From: Lithobates sylvaticus
Taxonomy: Eukaryota > Chordata > Amphibia > Anura > Ranidae
Direction of reading: 5' to 3'
DNA: 64,000 bases
NCBI GenBank assembly: GCA_028564925.1
Contig: CM053029.1
Coordinates: 32,770,025-32,834,024, forward strand
Shown here piece after piece: positions 53,982 through 64,000 of the stretch (the stretch's first letter is position 1; each line of letters opens with the position of its first letter). A program made the position numbers and the translations under genes. The notes under the pieces were generated by a model. It was given only the letters and a program-made list of their open reading frames with translations. It had not been told where the DNA came from and made no database searches.

Positions 53982-56453
53982 TAGGGATGGGCCCGGTGTT
54001 CGATTCGAACCCATGTTCGAATCGAACATCGGCCTTTCGTCCGTTCGTCGAGCCTAGAACTATGTGGGCCGTTCGCATTAAATTGGTGGGATGCAAACGG
54101 TCCACAATGCACTGTGCCAGTCGCAGTGCATTGCTGGCTGATGATTGACCAAGCATGCACTGTGACCCCGCATGCTTGGCCAATAATAGAGCCAGCGGCG
54201 AGGAGAGCAATAATTGTGGCCAATTATAGCTCAGGGGGTTTAGTACACGCCCCACACTATATAAGGCCGCCGCGCCGGCGGCCTCATGTAGTGTGTTCCG
54301 GCGTTAGGAACAGTAAGAGACTGTACTGTTCTGTACAGTGCTTGCTTGTGCATTATCTGATGTTTTGATTCATCTGCATTATCTGCTTGTGATTCATCTA
54401 CATTATCTGCTTGTGGATTCTGGGGATTAGTGTAGGGAAAGAGAAAAAATAGGCAGGGTAGTTCATTCTTCTCAGTTCTGTTCTCAATCTCTACCAATCC
54501 AGCCACCTGCAGGAGTAGTTAGTGTGTGTGTGTGCTGTGTTAGTATAGCACTGCAGTAGCACATTAAACCACCTTTACTCTTCTGGCCTGATGTGTCATC
54601 TAAGGCAGCCATCTGCGGCTAATGAATTGCCGGCTCCCGTAACACAGAGAACAGTCATTCATTGAAAGTCATTGATAAAAAAAAAGTCATTGATAAAAAA
54701 AAAAAAGCGTCGGGGTTTCCCCCAAATTCAATTACCAGGGCCTTCAGGTCTGCTAAGAATATTAAGGTGAACCCCGCTTCAAATTTTAAAAAAAAATGAC
54801 GTAGGGGTCCCCCTAAATATCCATACCAGACCCTTCAGGTCTGGGATGGATTTTAAGGGGAACCCCGGCCAAAAAAAATAAAAAAATGGCGTGGGGTCCC
54901 CCTCAAAGTCCCTACCAGACCCTTATCCGAGCACGCAACCTGGCAGGCCACAGGAAAAGAGGGGGAACGACAGTGCCCCCCCCCCTCCCTCCTGAACTGT
55001 ACCAGGCCACATGCCCTCAACATTGGGAGGGTGCTTTGGGGGACTGTGACCCCTCAAAGCACCATGTCCTCATGTTGATGGGGACAAGGGCCTCGTCCCC
55101 ACAACCCTGGGCATTGGTTGTGGGGGTCTGCTGGCGTGGGGGCTTATCGGAATCTGGAAGCCCCCTTTAACAAGGGGACCCCCAGATCCCGGCCCCCCCT
55201 GTGTGAAATGGTAAGGGGGTACAAATGTACTCCTACCATTTCACCAAAAAAGTGACAAAAATGTTAAAAATGACAGGAGACGCCCCCCTCTGACGTCATG
55301 GGGAAAGGCATAGGGAAGTCCCCATGACGTCCCCGTGCATCAGAGGGGGGCAGGGTCACCAGGTGGCCCCGCCCTCCGTTATAAAAGAGCTGTCAGACGC
55401 AGCGAAGCCTCACACAGTGGCACCGACGCCGTGGAAGAAGATGCCGGACGAGAAGACCAGAGCAAGAAGAAGCGTATCGGAGGAAGAAGAAGATGAAAGA
55501 AGAAGATGAAAGAAGATGGTAGAAGAAGAAGAAGAAGAAGATGAAGAAACTGAAGGATGAAGAAAGGAAGACCAGAAGAAAGAAGATTTTAATAAAGGAA
55601 TTGTCAAAGACCGTCTCCTGTCATTTTTAAAATTTTTGTCACTTTTTTGGTGAAATGATAGGGGTACTTTTGTACCCCCTTACCATTTCACACAGGGGGG
55701 GCCGGGATCTGGGGGTCCCCTTGTTAAAGGGGGCTTACAGATTCCGATAATCCCCCCGCCCGCAGACCCCCACAACCAATGGCAAGGGTTGTGGGGACGA
55801 GGCCCTTGTCCCCATCAACATGGGGACATGGTGCTTTGAGGGGTCACAGACCCCCAAAGCACCCTCCGAATGTTGAGGGCATGTGGCCTGGTACAGTTCA
55901 GGAGGGAGGGGGGCGTGCAGGTTGCGTGCTCGGATAAGGGTCTGGTATGGATTTTGAGGGGGATCCCACGCCATTTTTTTATTTTTTTTGGCTGGGGTTC
56001 CCCTTAAAATCCATCCAAGATCCTAAAGGGTCTGGTATGGATATTTAGGGGGACCCCTACGTCATTTTTTTTTTAAAAATTTGAAGCGCGGTTCCCCTTA
56101 ATATCCATAGCAGACCTGAAGGGCCTGGTAATTGAATTTGGGGGAAACCCCACGCTTTTATTTATTTTTTTATCAATGACTTTTTTTTATCAATGACTTT
56201 CAATGAATGACTGTTCTCTGTGTTACGGGAGTCGGTAATTCATTAGCCGCAAGTGATTTTAAATAGCTTTTTTTCCTGCAAAAATGACACTTTGTGCAGG
56301 GACAGTTCTAAGCACGGGAAACATGCGCCCCTTCACAGGCATACTATAGACACCACCCCAGGTACGAAATTTAAAGGTATATTACACTTTTATTGTTTCA
56401 CATTAAGCATTCTTAAAATCACTGCTCCTGAAAAAACGTATTTTATTAGGATT
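53982..56453 (+). mobile_element. Non-autonomous copy of the large hAT family
   Basis: Starts TAGGGATGGGCCCGGTGTTC, the same tip as the right end of the 1130-11866 element, and follows it for about 330 bp ('gctggctgatgattg', 'ccaagcatgcactgtgaccc', TATATAAGG) at about 80%. At the other end 56230-56453 matches the subterminal sequence of the same family ('cagggacagttctaa', 'cttcacaggcata', 'tgctcctgaaaaaacg'). The terminal repeat on that side is missing, and no transposase is present. A palindrome replaces the middle. Confidence 0.8.
54612..56250. repeat. 1.6-kb palindrome with arms of about 650 bp
   Basis: 54612-55280 ('gcggctaatgaatt' ... 'aaatgacaggagacg') pairs with 55605-56250 ('cgtctcctgtcattttt' ... 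'aattcattagccgc'). A 325-bp loop holds a purine-rich GAA tract (55430-55590). The arms include the 'ccagacccttatccgagcac' and 'caccatgtcctcatgttgat' blocks also found in the Harbinger-type MITE at 28200-29451. Confidence 0.85.
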
Positions 56454-56576
56454 TCACTATTGGTATATGCACTTTTATTAGACACTATAGAGGCACATAG
56501 CAACTAACAAGTGAACAGGGTCTGTTGCCTTTCATTATATAGGTAGCGCCATTTACCCTTATACGTGCACTATTAT

Positions 56577-56870
56577 GGGGCTCATAAGGACCTTCCTAAA
56601 TTGCCTTTCCATAAATAATTAATAATATTCTAATAAAATAGGCCCATTATTTTGCTTCCAACGTTCAGTCAGATGTGTTTTAGTCCTTGTATTAAGGAGT
56701 GTTTTTTCTTTACCCCAGTTTGTGGCAGTTCCATGTCTGTACGTCTGTCTGTCAGCTCGGTGCGACTTCGACCTTGGATGTCCAACAAGCTCATATAGAT
56801 GTGACGCCAAGGAACGGGGATAGAACAGAGAATTCAACCACATCGCACAAAAGATGAGCAAGCAAAGCAC
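56577..56870 (-). pseudogene. Glycosyltransferase third copy, last codons and 3' UTR
   Basis: On the minus strand, 'aaggtcgaagtcgcaccgag' then 'ctgacagacagacgtacag' matches the end of copy 1 exon 2 (KVKVTPS, here KVEVAPS, then stop) and its 3' UTR, followed by 'aaacacatctgac' and 'ccttatgagcccc'. Only about eight codons remain; the catalytic part is absent. It sits directly 3' of copy 2's own flank, so it is a tandem remnant. Confidence 0.72.
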
Positions 56871-57287
56871 CCCCATACTGAATAGTGGAGTATTCCATAA
56901 CTCTCTACCACCACGTTCAGCCTAATGAATATGAATAATGAATACATGAGTATAAATCAATTTTGTTTCTTTTTTAAAATAACATGAATACATGAATATA
57001 TTTAAACATATTTGAATTAAAAAAAAAAGTGTGATAGTTGTCCTATATAAATATGAATGGCGCTGAGTACAGTCAGTACCCACATCATTTGGAGTTCTTA
57101 TCCAGCAAAGTGCCCCAGCATTGGACACCATACTTGCTCAATTAACTATTGTCTTTAAAACAAAGTGAAATAACAATGCCACCATATGGGGCTCATTAGG
57201 ACCTTCCAAATCAATTTTCATAAATAACTAATAATATTCTAAAAAATAGATCCATAATTTAGCCTCCAAAATCCAGTTGGATGTGTT

Positions 57288-57760
57288 TTAGTCCCGGAAT
57301 AAAATAATTATTTTTGTGTACCATTTGTGACAGTTCCTTGTCTGTACTTCTTGCCAAATCCACGTCATGTTCTCTTCATCAATACCATGGACCACCAGTG
57401 CTTCTTTGTACCTACACACATCGTACTTTAATCCATACACATAGAAGCGACTGTCGTGTCGAAAGTTTAGGTTGGCCGCCACACTAAGAAATCCAAAATA
57501 TACGTCGTCCAATGGGAAGACAGGCAGAAGCAGGGAGGCCATGTACAGGCCGTTCACTGAGGCTCCTGGGAATAGAAGACCGCCACCGGAGACAAAACCT
57601 GGATAATATTCCTGAGGGTACAGAGTCTCTGTAATGCTGTATTTGGTCTCACGCATGACAAGTGGCCTATGCTGGTAGAAACCATGAACTGTATCTGGGG
57701 ATCCATACTCTGTAATATACTGTACAATCACGTCTGGGTTCACAAATTCATCATCGTCAA
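57288..57760 (-). CDS. Family-31 beta-1,3-glycosyltransferase copy 2, coding exon 2
   Basis: The acceptor 'tcctccctacag' precedes TTGACGATGATG, the same junction and phase as copy 1. It encodes VDDDEFVNPDVIVQYITEYG with the DDD motif, YPQEYYPGFVSGGGLLFPG, VFPLDDVYFGFLSVAANLNF and DVCRYKEALVVHGIDEENM. The frame is open and about 85-90% identical to copy 1 until IWQEVQ. After that it differs (TRNCHKWYTKIIILFRD, stop) and is five residues longer, because the local sequence diverged near the old stop. With exon 1 the protein is 351 aa. Role as for copy 1: a Golgi transferase with unknown acceptor. Confidence 0.87.
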
Positions 57761-57811
57761 CTGTAGGGAGGAAAAAGTCACTTATTATGTTTTGAAGATC
57801 ACTAACCATAT

Positions 57812-58400
57812 ATATTATAGTTACATAGTAGGTAAGGTTGAATAAAGACAACAGTCCATCCAGTTCAACCTGTGTAGGTGTACGTGAGTCAGTGTCGATA
57901 ATAATTTCCCATATCCCTGTATATTGTGTTTTTTAAAATGCTCATCCAAGAGACTTTTAAAAATATCAATACTCCCCGCTGCCACCACCACTTGTGGAAG
58001 AGAGTTCCACATTCTTACCGCTGTGACAGTGGAAAAACCCCTAGCGCCACTAAAGGTTAAACCACTTCCCCTCCAATCTGATTGTGTGGCCCCGTGTCCT
58101 CTCATACCCCCTATGACTGAATAGCTTTTTCCCTATGCTGTGATTACCATTGAGATATTTGTAAATCACTATTATGTCCCCTCTCAAGCGTCTTTTCTCC
58201 AGCGAGAATAAATTTAGCACTTGTAGTCACTCTTCATATTTGAGGTCTTCCATTCCCCCTATTAATTTAGTTGCCCTTCTTTGGACTCCCTCCAGCACAT
58301 CCCTTCTGAGGACTGGTGACCAGGACTGGACGCAATACTCCAGATGTGGCCAGACCAGAGTTTTATAAAGTGGCAGAATTATAGTTTTAACTCTAGAGCA
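57812..58400 (-). pseudogene. CR1-like LINE 3' end
   Basis: The minus strand reads [55 protein letters not shown], then RGHGATQSDWRG and VRMWNSLPQVVVAAGSID, the C-terminal part of a CR1/L2-group RT polyprotein. It ends with the typical tail 'gaactggatggactgttgtc' and 'ctatgtaac'. At least one stop and one frame change. It is inserted in the intron in the same orientation as the gene. Confidence 0.82.
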
Positions 58401-59190
58401 GCCCTCAAATTTTCCACTCGCCTACTCGCATTTTGCGAGTGGAAAATGATTTCGGGGCAGCAGGGGCTGCCTCTGAGCAGAGGGGCAGGAGGCACCGCCG
58501 GCAGGTGGGGTTGAATGGGAGCTGTTCTCCCAGCTCAGCTCCACTTATGGCCGCTGCGTGTCCTATAGGTAGCCCTATACAAGTCACTCATTCATTCATA
58601 CCCCCGCAACCTCTTCAGGGATATGTAATGGGGTAATCCAAGGAGGCAAAGTGGGCAGGACATGTCATTGTCACCAATGTGAGAACGGCAGCATGGGGCA
58701 GGACCAGCAGAAGGAAAAAAAAGAGCAAAAAATATATATATCGTTCATTTTTATTGTGGGATGGATGGGCAGGGAGAAGTTTAAAGATTTTAAAGTGGTT
58801 CTAAAGGCATTCAATGCATTAAGATAAAAAACCTTATGTGTGCAGCAGCCCCCCTCATCCCCTCCCTTATACTTACCTGACCCCCATCTCATTCCAGCGA
58901 TGTTGCACGAGAGTCTCGGTTGTCTCTCGCTCCTGATTGGCTGAGACACAGCAGCAGGTGCCATTGGCTCCCGTTGCTGTCAATCAAAGTCAATGAGCCA
59001 ATGAGGAGAGAGAGGGGGCGGGGCTGAACTGCGGCTCCGTGTGTCAGAATGGACACACAGAGCAGTGACTTGGGTGTTCCCATAGAAAGCTGCTTGCTGT
59101 GGGAGCACTTGGCAGGAGGGTGCGGCCAGGAGCGCCACCGATGTTGGTTATTTTTAAAGGAAAAAGACAAGATTTTAATATCACTTTAAG
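58401..59190. repeat. Ranid-type interspersed repeats
   Basis: 58405-58450 has a small hairpin (ttttccactcgc ... gcgagtggaaaa) behind a hAT-like tip CAGCCCTCAAATTTTCC. 58785-59190 is a repeat with 'taaagtggttctaaaggcat', 'tgattggctgagacacagca' and 'ttatacttacctgac', known to me as a common ranid interspersed type. Not coding. Confidence 0.5.
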
Positions 59191-59292
59191 GTGCCAATGC
59201 TCAATGCAGTCAATGTCTGCTTTAATAAGCACTAAAATATCATTAAAACACGCTGTCACTGACCTCCCTGGTTGCTTGTAATGTGAAGTTCT

Positions 59293-59515
59293 TTAAAGGT
59301 CGGAACAAAGATTCTAAATTTGTTTTTTTTTTTGTTTCTAACAGCATGGAAATACCAACTGTGTGGAGTAGAAGTGTACAGGACTGGCAGACCGCCAACA
59401 TTCTGTTTCCATAGACAGTAATAGCAAGCTAAGATTTCAGTGCCTCTGTTATGAATTTTGAGGATGAATTTCTCCACAATGTCCATAATCACAGAAGTGA
59501 ATGCGAACTTGTTTT
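59293..59515 (-). other. Intron segment conserved with copy 1
   Basis: Inverted match to 42180-42410, including 'ggatgaatttctccacaatg', 'cataatcacagaag' and 'gtgtacaggactggcagacc'. It shows that the duplicated unit included the intron. Whether it is conserved by function or merely young cannot be told. Confidence 0.8.
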
Positions 59516-59534
59516 AAAGTGCTTGTTCGCAATA

Positions 59535-60655
59535 TGTAAATAATTGAGTGTATCGCCGACACTTTTCTAAAGTGTGCGCTATTCTGTAAATTTCGTTTTT
59601 TCCAGAACTGTAACTGAGTTCTGGGGGTTGTTTCAGGTTTTTACTTTGGCATCAGTTTGGCTTGGCTGTACTGGAGATTTGCCTGGTCATAGGTGAGGTG
59701 AGCACCTGTGACAGGCTGAAAATGCAGTCCGGTTGGACGCATTAGGTACTGATCTTTCTTGGAGAAAATCAGTGGGCGCATCTGGCCCCGCTGTGTATTC
59801 TGGGAAGGGGGATTTAAGATGCTGGAGTCACGTGTTCAGGGTTCGGCTTGCTCTTTGATTTCTGGTTCCGTTCCGGACAAACCCTGTGAGGGGTCCCGGA
59901 CCCAGGAGTGTCTGCTACCCCCCCGTAAGCCTGGTCACCCTGACCAGCCCCAGATGCCCTCATGGTCTGGGGTAGGGATCTGTCCGTTCCCGAGCCTCGG
60001 AACTGGCTAGTTCGAGGCCCAGTAACTAAAGGAGGATTCTGAAGTGTCCCGGTGTCCTCTCAGGATTGGAGAGGCACAGCAATTCGTACAAGCGCCCAGG
60101 GGAGGACTCTTTGGAGGAGGGCCATGAAGCTGGCTGCTCGGTAAAAGCCTGGAAGTTGAGATTGTATGGACACTAGTGAATCCGCATTTCCTACGGTATC
60201 GCCAAAACGGCTGGAAGATTCAGGTACCATAGGAAAAGTTCCTAACCCATCCTTCGGTTACAACCTAGTCTGTGGCAGAGACTGTGTTAATTCTGAATCA
60301 CTTGTTGGCTGCTAGATCTACAGACAAGGGTTTATCCAACAGTGAAGAACCCAGTTGCGAGTGGCTACTCTCTGGGCTACCTAAAGAGACATTTATTTGA
60401 TGTCATCAGTTCTGAAGTGCCTGAGCTTAATTACCCATGCCCTCTATTCCCAACTAAGAGACTGTGTTACGATTGAACGTTTCTTTTGCAAATAGAAATC
60501 CTCAAAAGGACTTTGAGTATTTGAGTATTTGGTCTCTGCAATTACTGGGTACTAACCCTGGGAACCCCTAGACAACGAACGACGAGCTACAAGGAGGAGG
60601 TAATCAGTAAGCCCAGAAATTACACAGCCGCCCCGCAGGGGGTTATGGTGCTACA
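59535..60655 (-). mobile_element. Possible solo LTR
   Basis: Absent from copy 1's intron at this place. On the minus strand it starts TGTAGCACCATAACCCCCTG and ends in CA (TGTAAATAATTGAG on +). About 1.1 kb, non-coding, fossil. A matching target duplication was not found, so the call is tentative. Confidence 0.35.
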
Positions 60656-60688
60656 TTAGTGTGCCTAGTCTGGGCACTCCTATCTTAC

Positions 60689-61271
60689 CTTTAAAAATGT
60701 GATCCACTTGAGGTGACTTCAGATACAGCCACTCCAAGAAGCAGCGTTCTTTCAAAGACAAGTTATGGTGTCCTTCGGTCATGTCCCATTGTAGAATGTC
60801 ACCGTACACTCGGCTCTCGTGTTTGGCCATTTCCATATGCTCTTTCACATCTGTCTTTCCCAGCAAGAATATCGGTTTAATTCTGTATCCGCTTATCTCT
60901 CTCTCTTTAGCCCATGTCTTCCGCAGTTCTGACCTCCTTATCCCAGTACTGGGTTGGGATTTAACCGCCAGGATCAGCAGTTTTTGGTTGGTTGCTCCTT
61001 GTTCCTCTTGGTTTGGCTCCTCGATGAGTGTGCAACTGTAACTCTGTAGGTAGGGGAACTCCGCCTCAAACCTGGTTAGGTTCAGATGATAAGTGTAAGT
61101 GCCATTCAACAGGGTTACTGACTGCCTCATTATGGGGAGCGGCGTTCTGTCTGGTGTTGGGGCAAGACAAATCCTTTGGGGGATGTCACTGGTGTTCATG
61201 AACCATCTTGCTATCAGAAAAGTCATGATGGAGAACAAGGAGGCACTTATGAGTATTCCTTTACGTCTCAT
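60689..61271 (-). CDS. Family-31 beta-1,3-glycosyltransferase copy 2, coding exon 1
   Basis: 583 bp, the same size and phase as copy 1 exon 1. Encodes MRRKGILISASLFSIMTFLI (type II anchor), a stem with NGTYTYHLNLTRFEAEFP, LILAVKSQPSTG, RRSELRKTWAKEREI, IFLLGKTDVKEHM and YGDILQWDMTEGHHNLSLKE. It ends HIFK plus one base at AAAG|GTAAGA. As in copy 1, 'ctgtctctatccag' precedes the ATG by six bases, pointing to an upstream non-coding exon whose acceptor AG is at 61278-61279. Changes from copy 1 are mostly in the stem, with the catalytic boxes unchanged, which suggests the protein is still under selection. Confidence 0.88.
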
Positions 61272-61384
61272 TGTGCCCTGGATAGAGACAGCGAGAATTT
61301 TAATACAATAAAAACAAAAACAAATTTGCTTTATTTATTTTTTTATCTCACTTTCTGAAACATTTTTTGTTTTGTAAAGTGGTA

Positions 61385-62760
61385 GAATTATAGATTTATC
61401 TCTTGAGTAAATACCTTTTTAATGAATACCAATAGTCTACTAGCTTTGCTTGCTAAAGCCTGTAATTGTATGCTATTGCTGAGTCCTTTTCCAGGACCCC
61501 CAGATCCTTTTCCATCCTCGATTCTCGAAGAGTATCTCCCCCTAGAGAGCAAATTACATTCAAATTTGGATCTCCCAAGTGCATTACTTTTCATTTTTCA
61601 AATCTTAAACCTCATCTGCGATATGGTTGCTCACTTCTCTATTTTCTTGGGGCCTTCTTGTAAAGTTTCTATAACCTGTTGTGACGTTATTACCCTGCTT
61701 AACTCTGTATGGACAGTAAACACTGAGATTTAACTTTTTATCTCAACCTCTATGTCATTTATGAGCAAGTTAAAAAGAATTAGTCCCAGGACAGAGAACT
61801 GGGGCACCCTGCTTCCAACTCTAGACCATTTAGAAAGTATTAATCACCACCCTCTGGACACGCTTCTGCATACGATATCATCAATGCCAAAAGACCTAAA
61901 TTTGTCATTTAAGCATCTGTGGGGTACTGTATCAAATGCCTTAGCAAAATGTAGTTATACTACGTCCACAGGCCTTCCTCTATCCAAATGTCACAATACC
62001 TCCTCATAGAATGTTAAAAACTTGGTCTAGCAAGAGTGATCTTTCATAAAACCATGTTGGTTACTATTTTTCAAACAATAGGTGCTGGAACTCAACCACG
62101 ACCCCCCCAAAACCGCTCCCCTACACACACCCTCCAAATCACATCAAATAGTGGGTGTGGTTAGTCAAATTTCACGAACAGTAGGAGGGTCTTAAAAGGT
62201 CATTAAATACTAAGATTGCATTACACACAGAGTGCAGAGCTGTCACTTGTAAACACAGAAACTGGACTTTTGTGTTTACAAGTGATAGTGGTGGGCAGGG
62301 AGCAGAGGGTCTGAGCCAGAGGTGGTGGAACTGAGTCCCACCAAGTTCCCCCTGAAAAAAAGCCCTGCTACTAATGATACCATTCTTATCAGCAAATTCT
62401 TGGATATCGTCCCTTATCTTCTCCTCCAATGGTTTACAAACTATTTATGTTAGGCTGACTGGCCTGTAGTTTCCAGGTATGAATCTCTTTTTTTTTAATA
62501 TTGATACCATGTTAGCTTTTTGCCAGTCTGCTGGTAGCATTCCGGTCAGTAAGCTTAGGAATCACAGTCTAGCAATGACCTGACTTGTTTTTTGAGGACT
62601 CTCAGGTATAAACCATCTGGTCCTGGTGATTTGTTTACTTTAAGTTGTTCTAATCTTTTGAGAACACTGGCTTCTGTTAGCCACAATGATACACTCCTTG
62701 CTGTGTTTCTAACACTACCTTCTTGCATATTATACCCCATCTAGTAAATACTAAGGAGAA
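61385..62760 (-). pseudogene. CR1-like LINE reverse transcriptase, middle part
   Basis: On the minus strand: LKRLEQLKVNKSPGPDGLYL near 62.6 kb (RT finger), then pieces of a VVYLDFAKAFDTVPHR-like motif near 61.95 kb and GVPQFSVLGLILFNLLINDI near 61.8 kb (normally GVPQGSVLGP). Degraded, with stops. A MITE-like insertion lies at 62076-62367. It is a different copy from 57812-58400, since both contain the 'taaagtggtagaattatag' region. Confidence 0.78.
62076..62367. mobile_element. Probable hAT MITE within the CR1-like relic
   Basis: The right end is the reverse complement of CAGGGCTTTTTTTCAGGGGG and the left end is CAATAGGTGCTGGAACTC, the two ends of an element I recognise as frequent in ranid DNA. 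It interrupts the LINE. A clean 8-bp duplication was not found. Confidence 0.45.
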
Positions 62761-63140
62761 AAATGTATTTTATACAGTTGCCTTCTCCCTATCACTTGTA
62801 ACCAACTTCCCCCTAACCAGCCTTTATGGGGCCAATATGCTCTGACTTGATCTGATCTTTTTACTATTTATATATTTAAATAAAAATTGGGATTCTTTTT
62901 ACTCTTCTTACTTATGCTGCCCTGATCGCGCTCTTACATTTCTTATTGCAACCTTTATAGTGCTGGAATGCTGTCCCGTCGGCCTTATATTTTTTTAAAG
63001 GACAGTTTTTTTTCTTTAATGTGCCTTTTTACACACATATTTAGCCACCCAGGTTTAATCTTATTTCTTTTTAAATTAGTTTTTTTTTTTTATGTTTTAA
63101 TGTTTAGATTTTTATAATTAATACATTTTTTTAATTAAAA
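62761..63140. other. AT-rich stretch, no gene seen
   Basis: T-rich low-complexity DNA, possibly the 5' continuation of the CR1-like relic; nothing supportable. Confidence 0.4.
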
Positions 63141-63640
63141 TTTTCACTTTATGTGCATCCAATAAATAGATTTGATTGTTTACATGACTTACAACAATCT
63201 CTTATTGCTGGAACCCATTGAGCGCTGCATCTTTGTCCTTTTATATTTGTTGCCCGCTGGACAACAGTGGTTAATGCCATAAATAAAATGTTCTTACAAC
63301 TTGCGGACCACCCGCCGTTGTTGTACGTCGGTACTTTGACGTAGAATACCGGGCAGTAGATAGCTGCCATAACCCCTGTATATTCTTAAATGGTGGACAG
63401 TCCTCTTTCTGATAAAAGTGCCCCATCCCATCAAGTTTGCACGCAGAAGCAAATGCATTCGTAAGTCGCACCCACATATGAAAACGGTGTTCCAACCACA
63501 AATGTGAAGTATCGCCGCAATTGTTAGAGCAAGAGCAATACTTCTAGCAAAAGACCTCCTCTGTAACTCAAAACTGGTAACCTGTATGTAGCACTGACCC
63601 CCAAAGGAGTTGCTGGTTTTATTTGGGCTTACCGTTACCT
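63141..63640 (-). repeat. Ranid-type repeat fragments
   Basis: 63300-63370 has 'gttgtacgtcggtactttga'-type sequence. 63460-63570 is the inverted match of 22865-22990 ('acccacatatgaaaacggtg', 'tctgtaactcaaaac'), so it derives from the same family as the inverted-repeat element at 16-25 kb. Confidence 0.55.
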
Positions 63641-64000
63641 CACCTGTTGTAGCTCCGTCTTGGGGATCCCGTGGAAAATGGCCCAAAAGAAAAGGTTGAG
63701 ACTGACACTGAATCCTCTTTTAGGTTATTTATTCAGAAAATAGAACACAGTCTCTCGATAAAGGGTAGAGGGTTAAGGGTGATTTCCGGTACTTCTATTG
63801 TGGGTGAAGATGCTAGAAGAATCCAAAGGATATTACTGTTCCACGAACTGGATTCATTTACCCCCCCCCCCCCGGATAGACCTCTCTCACTAGGCCTAGC
63901 AGCCTTGACGAAGTCTCTGCCACAGACTTGTAAGTTACACTTGAGCGTCACTGAGGGATTTAGATAACTTTAAAGAACTGACATACAGTACCAGGTTCTC
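63641..64000. other. Window end, unresolved
   Basis: Shares words such as 'gtctctgccacagact' and 'acacagtctct' with the possible solo LTR at 59535-60655, so it may be part of a related repeat that continues outside the window. A C-run lies at 63861-63875. No gene is seen. Confidence 0.35.

Larger units (their letters stand above)
53319..56576. mobile_element. 3.26-kb insertion flanked by a 13-bp direct repeat
   Basis: Bounded by GGGGCTCATAAGG on both sides (53306-53318 and 56577-56589) and interrupting gene-flank sequence that is continuous without it. Its own ends are partly inverted: 53408-53545 ('ataatagtgcaagtataagg', 'gcgctacctatataatgaaa', 'cttttattagt' on the other strand) pairs with 56447-56576. 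A hAT-family copy (from 53982) and a long palindrome lie inside. The long variable-type duplication suggests target-primed (LINE- or Penelope-like) insertion; the class remains unknown. Confidence 0.6.
57761..60688 (-). other. Intron of glycosyltransferase copy 2
   Basis: 2.9 kb, bounded by GT (60688-60687) and AG (57762-57761) on the minus strand. Holds a CR1-like LINE end, ranid repeats, the 59293-59515 segment shared with copy 1's intron, and a possible solo LTR. It has none of copy 1's 43-bp minisatellite. Confidence 0.83.

Noticed and set aside
55324-55607. Glu/Arg-rich ORF (RRSVSEEEEDERRR) as a gene
   Set aside because: It is the purine-rich loop of a palindrome in a hAT-family copy, with no similarity recognised.

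Overview
The window reads as a gene-poor, repeat-packed stretch of a vertebrate nuclear genome, most likely a true frog (Ranidae). The basis is inference from recognised repeats: the GTACACACGG-ended inverted-repeat elements, the 'aaccacttgaccactgggcac' repeat, L1-, L2- and CR1-type LINEs, Tc1/mariner copies, hAT and PIF/Harbinger families and a DIRS-like element are combined in the way familiar from ranid frogs. Species cannot be told. No rRNA, tRNA gene or CRISPR array was seen.

Host genes: the only convincing host protein-coding genes are two copies of a two-coding-exon family-31 glycosyltransferase (beta-1,3-Gal/GlcNAc-transferase, B3GNT/B3GALT type). They stand tail to tail: copy 1 on + (exons 41547-42129 and 46651-47108, 346 aa) and copy 2 on - (exons 61271-60689 and 57760-57288, 351 aa). 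Both have a type II signal anchor, a DDD motif and intact GT-AG splice sites at the same phase. Part of the intron is conserved between them, and a third 3'-end fragment lies beside copy 2, so this is a local duplicated family. Copy 1's intron is filled by a 3.3-kb, 43-bp minisatellite in which most units carry a splice-acceptor-like sequence.

Layout: 1-831 is a piece of a hAT-family element. 832-13512 is a 5'-truncated L1-like LINE, split at 1130-11866 by a 10.7-kb hAT transposon with exact 8-bp target duplications (TTTAGGAG). The hAT carries a nearly open transposase gene, a TATA box, a 2-kb tandem array in its leader and 143-147-bp subterminal repeats, and it holds a fossil class I-like endogenous retrovirus (2632-6313). 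13.5-16 kb holds MITEs, a 60-bp minisatellite and AT-rich DNA. 16-25.5 kb is a long inverted-repeat element interrupted by a DIRS-like fossil (16277-21925). 25.5-33 kb is a mosaic of Harbinger, Tc1, L2 and hAT relics, several with exact target duplications.

33061-39980 is a second fossil retrovirus with two LTRs that read as identical and a tRNA-Leu(UAA) primer site, so it inserted recently. 40-41.3 kb has two perfect hAT MITE insertions. 41.5-61.3 kb is the glycosyltransferase pair with minisatellites, an amplified Tc1 fragment, hairpins and a second hAT-family copy between them. 61.4-64 kb is CR1-like LINE and other repeats. Most long open frames in the minisatellites are by-products of repeat periodicity and are not annotated as genes.
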